64,000 nucleotides of DNA from CAWBAT01 sp963810905 (GTDB lineage Bacteria > Acidobacteriota > Terriglobia > Versatilivoradales > Versatilivoraceae). Shown here piece after piece: positions 62,251 through 64,000 of this stretch. The notes beneath the pieces were generated by a model, which was given only the letters and a program-made list of their open reading frames with translations, did no database searches and was not told where the DNA came from. The stretch is from assembly GCA_963810905.1 (NCBI GenBank), contig CAWEPG010000008.1, forward strand, positions 62,001 to 126,000. Reading direction: 5' to 3'. The number at the start of each line of letters is the position of its first letter. Position 1 is the stretch's first letter. A program made the translations under genes and the position numbers.

Positions 62251-62859
62251 CTAGGGCTTTGTGGCGATGGTGGAAGCCAAGGTATTGGCTTTTTGTGCAA
62301 GCACTAGCCCTTGGTAATATTCTCCCCGCTTTACGGCATCCTCTGCTTTTTGGATGAAATCATAGACTGCCTTCAGGCTTGTCTGCAGTTCTTTCGGCAT
62401 CTGAGCCTCATCCAGCGATTTAACTCGTATTTTTGCTGATTTGAGTTGTTCATTTATCTTCCGCACCATGGTATCGCGGTCGCTTCTGCTCATTTGTGGT
62501 TGTAATTGAATGGGCGGTTGCTGAACGGGAGGGTGGGGGTCAACGGGTTCTACCGCGACCGGTGTCCGTACGCCCCGCCGTGGCTCAACCGAGGTCTTTG
62601 GAGGTCGTCCCGGTATGGTGCGTGGAGGTGGCGGTTGAATCATTGGCACAGCTTCAGTAGAAGAGGGTACCGGATCTGGAAGATTCTCGACAACAATGGG
62701 ATTCGACGTCAACTGATTTTCTATCTCGGGTGCTGGGCCTTTACTCTCCTGAACAAAATCGATATCCGACACCGGCGTTGACGCCGACTTAGTTTTATGG
62801 CAGCCCATCAAGAGGGAACCCAGAAAGAGGGAAAAAAGAAAGAATTTCACGGATCCCAT
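62251..62859 (-). CDS. Proline-rich lipoprotein
   Basis: 202 residues. Signal peptide ends in the lipobox LLMGC (Cys20), so the protein should be lipid-anchored. Residues 45-120 are a proline-rich linker (PPPPRTIPGRPPKTSVEP). The C-terminal 80 residues form a helical domain (RSDRDTMVRKINEQLKSAKI; AEDAVKRGEYYQGLVLAQKA) that resembles a TPR-like fold. No known family. It stands alone between the methyltransferase and the kinase genes. Confidence 0.75.
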   Translation of the reverse strand: MGSVKFFLFSLFLGSLLMGCHKTKSASTPVSDIDFVQESKGPAPEIENQLTSNPIVVENLPDPVPSSTEAVPMIQPPPPRTIPGRPPKTSVEPRRGVRTPVAVEPVDPHPPVQQPPIQLQPQMSRSDRDTMVRKINEQLKSAKIRVKSLDEAQMPKELQTSLKAVYDFIQKAEDAVKRGEYYQGLVLAQKANTLASTIATKP

Positions 62860-62961
62860 TGTAAACTAAACAGAAGCCCATGGGCTTTAAAAGACTGGAA
62901 CCTGCCGAGCTTTTAATCAAGCGGTTATGATCCGGGCAAAACAGACGCTGCGCATCCAACA

Positions 62962-64000
62962 TTAGAGAGGAAACCGAAGTGTAAACGTCGAACCTTTTCC
63001 CGGCTCCGAATCGACTTGAATTTCCCCGTTGTGAAGCTGGACGTTCTTGAAAACTGTTGCTAATCCGATGCCATTGCCATTTTCTTTGGTAGTATAGTAC
63101 AAGTTAAAAATTCTATCACGATTCTCAGGCGAGATTCCTATCCCTTCATCCTGGATTATGACCTGAATCGTACGATCATCCGCAGCGGTTCGGACCAGCA
63201 GTTTTCCGCCATGCGGCATAGCTTGGCATCCGTTTTGAATGATGTTGAGAAGACATTGCTTAATGAGATCGGAATCAATCTTTATGAGAGGCAATACTTC
63301 ATCCAGCTCGAGACAAATGTTTACTTGCTGTTGTTCGGCTTCTTTTGTAGCCAAATTGACAACGTCTTGAATCACTTCGGCTAAATTCTCTTCTCGAAGT
63401 GTCACGTCAACCGGTCGTGTGAAATTCAGGAAATATCTGACAACACGGTCCAGCCTGCGAATTTCTGCCGTGATGGCGGAAAGATTGTCTTCGGCTTCAC
63501 CAATAGCTCCCAGTGCGACATGGGAACGCAATAATTCGAGGTGGATCACGATGGCATTCAGCGGATTTTTGACTTCGTGCGCCACTCCTGAAGTCAAACG
63601 ACTTAAGGCGGACAATTTCTTGGCATATTCCAACTGGCTTTCCAGTTTGGCTACTGTTTCAGGGTCTGCCAAAATAACCAAGACACCCATGCTTTGCTGG
63701 TTTTCTTCCAGGTAGTGAACTCGCGCCGAAAATTTGTTTTCCGGCCGAGTCAGTTGTAGCTCTGCTTTATAGAGATTCTTCTTCAGCGCAATGGCAGTTT
63801 CAACAAGGCCATTGAGCGGATGATCGGCGCCCAACAGTTGGTTCAATGTCTTACCCAAGGCCTGTCCGATCGTTGTATTCAACAGTTGAGCTACGGATTG
63901 ACTGACTAAAATAATCTGCCCCTGGGGATTCAGAAATATGAGTTTCTCTTCGAGGCTTTGCACGATCTGCCCGAAATTCCCTCGGAGGGCATCTAGTTCT
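62962..64000 (-). CDS. PAS-containing sensor histidine kinase, N-terminus cut off
   Basis: The frame is open to the right edge; about 345 C-terminal residues are present. A PAS domain (LIFLNPQGQIILVSQSVAQL) is followed by HisKA (GVAHEVKNPLNAIVIHLELL with the phospho-His) and HATPase (NIIQNGCQAMPHGGKLL; QDEGIGISPENRDRIF; GNGIGLATVFKNV). A standard two-component sensor kinase; the input region and cognate regulator lie outside the window. The GTG at 63963 is not a real start, since homology continues upstream of it. Confidence 0.9.
   Translation of the reverse strand, partial: ELDALRGNFGQIVQSLEEKLIFLNPQGQIILVSQSVAQLLNTTIGQALGKTLNQLLGADHPLNGLVETAIALKKNLYKAELQLTRPENKFSARVHYLEENQQSMGVLVILADPETVAKLESQLEYAKKLSALSRLTSGVAHEVKNPLNAIVIHLELLRSHVALGAIGEAEDNLSAITAEIRRLDRVVRYFLNFTRPVDVTLREENLAEVIQDVVNLATKEAEQQQVNICLELDEVLPLIKIDSDLIKQCLLNIIQNGCQAMPHGGKLLVRTAADDRTIQVIIQDEGIGISPENRDRIFNLYYTTKENGNGIGLATVFKNVQLHNGEIQVDSEPGKGSTFTLRFPL

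Noticed and set aside
1..64000. CRISPR array, tRNA, rRNA, prophage or integrase genes
   Set aside because: No regularly spaced repeats, no cloverleaf sequence and no phage or recombinase-like protein were found on either strand.

Overview
The window is a bacterial chromosome segment of medium GC. It contains about 50 genes with metabolic, transport and envelope functions. I see no phage, plasmid, CRISPR or rRNA/tRNA gene. My best guess for the organism is Acidobacteriota or a neighbouring phylum of the Planctomycetes/Verrucomicrobia type. The basis is a DUF1501 gene beside a PSCyt/DUF1549/DUF1553 gene, a DUF1844 protein, MacB-type permeases, a Tat-exported Gfo/Idh/MocA oxidoreductase, a split glycine dehydrogenase and many secreted hydrolases. 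This is inference, not a phylogeny.

Layout. 1-6.2 kb, mostly minus strand: a cut-off secreted esterase, a multi-pass membrane protein, two MacB-type ABC permeases, ribF and two very small genes. 6.6-8.7 kb: DUF1844 protein and Gfo/Idh/MocA oxidoreductase. 9.1-12.5 kb, plus strand: an ACT-DUF5612 protein and a large M1-like metallopeptidase. 12.7-17.3 kb, minus: glycine cleavage operon gcvT-gcvH-gcvPA-gcvPB. 17.4-22 kb, minus: DUF1501 and cytochrome/DUF1549/DUF1553 pair. 22.2-23.9 kb, plus: LysE-type exporter, a 54-residue Cys-rich protein and a class II cytochrome c. 24-31.5 kb, plus: a fatty-acid activation and beta-oxidation cluster (AMP ligase, HAD-ECH fusion, thiolase, acyl-CoA dehydrogenase). 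31.5-37.6 kb: a secreted glycosidase-like protein, a secreted alpha/beta hydrolase, an OPT transporter and a small zincin. 38-45 kb: a UroD-family protein, pterin dehydratase, broken comEC, queD and a B12-type radical SAM protein. 45.3-53.8 kb, minus: typA, SRPBCC protein, O-methyltransferase, a Tat-exported molybdenum hydroxylase (two subunits), an NmrA-like protein and small membrane proteins. 54-64 kb: PilZ membrane protein, SDR, pxpB-pxpC-FAH hydrolase-TPR, selD, methyltransferase, lipoprotein and a sensor kinase cut by the right edge.

The main oddity is that nine genes between 20 and 57 kb are interrupted by twelve frame changes. Every one has the same sign: one extra base. Four of them fall in comEC. 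Most can be explained by one surplus base in a short homopolymer, so insertion-type sequence error is the leading explanation and comEC decay is a second. Programmed +1 frameshifting cannot be excluded from sequence alone. Non-coding structure is also present: two copies of a REP-like palindrome, a triple hairpin, a 158-bp MITE-like element with inverted ends, and a possible three-way-junction RNA upstream of the UroD-family gene.
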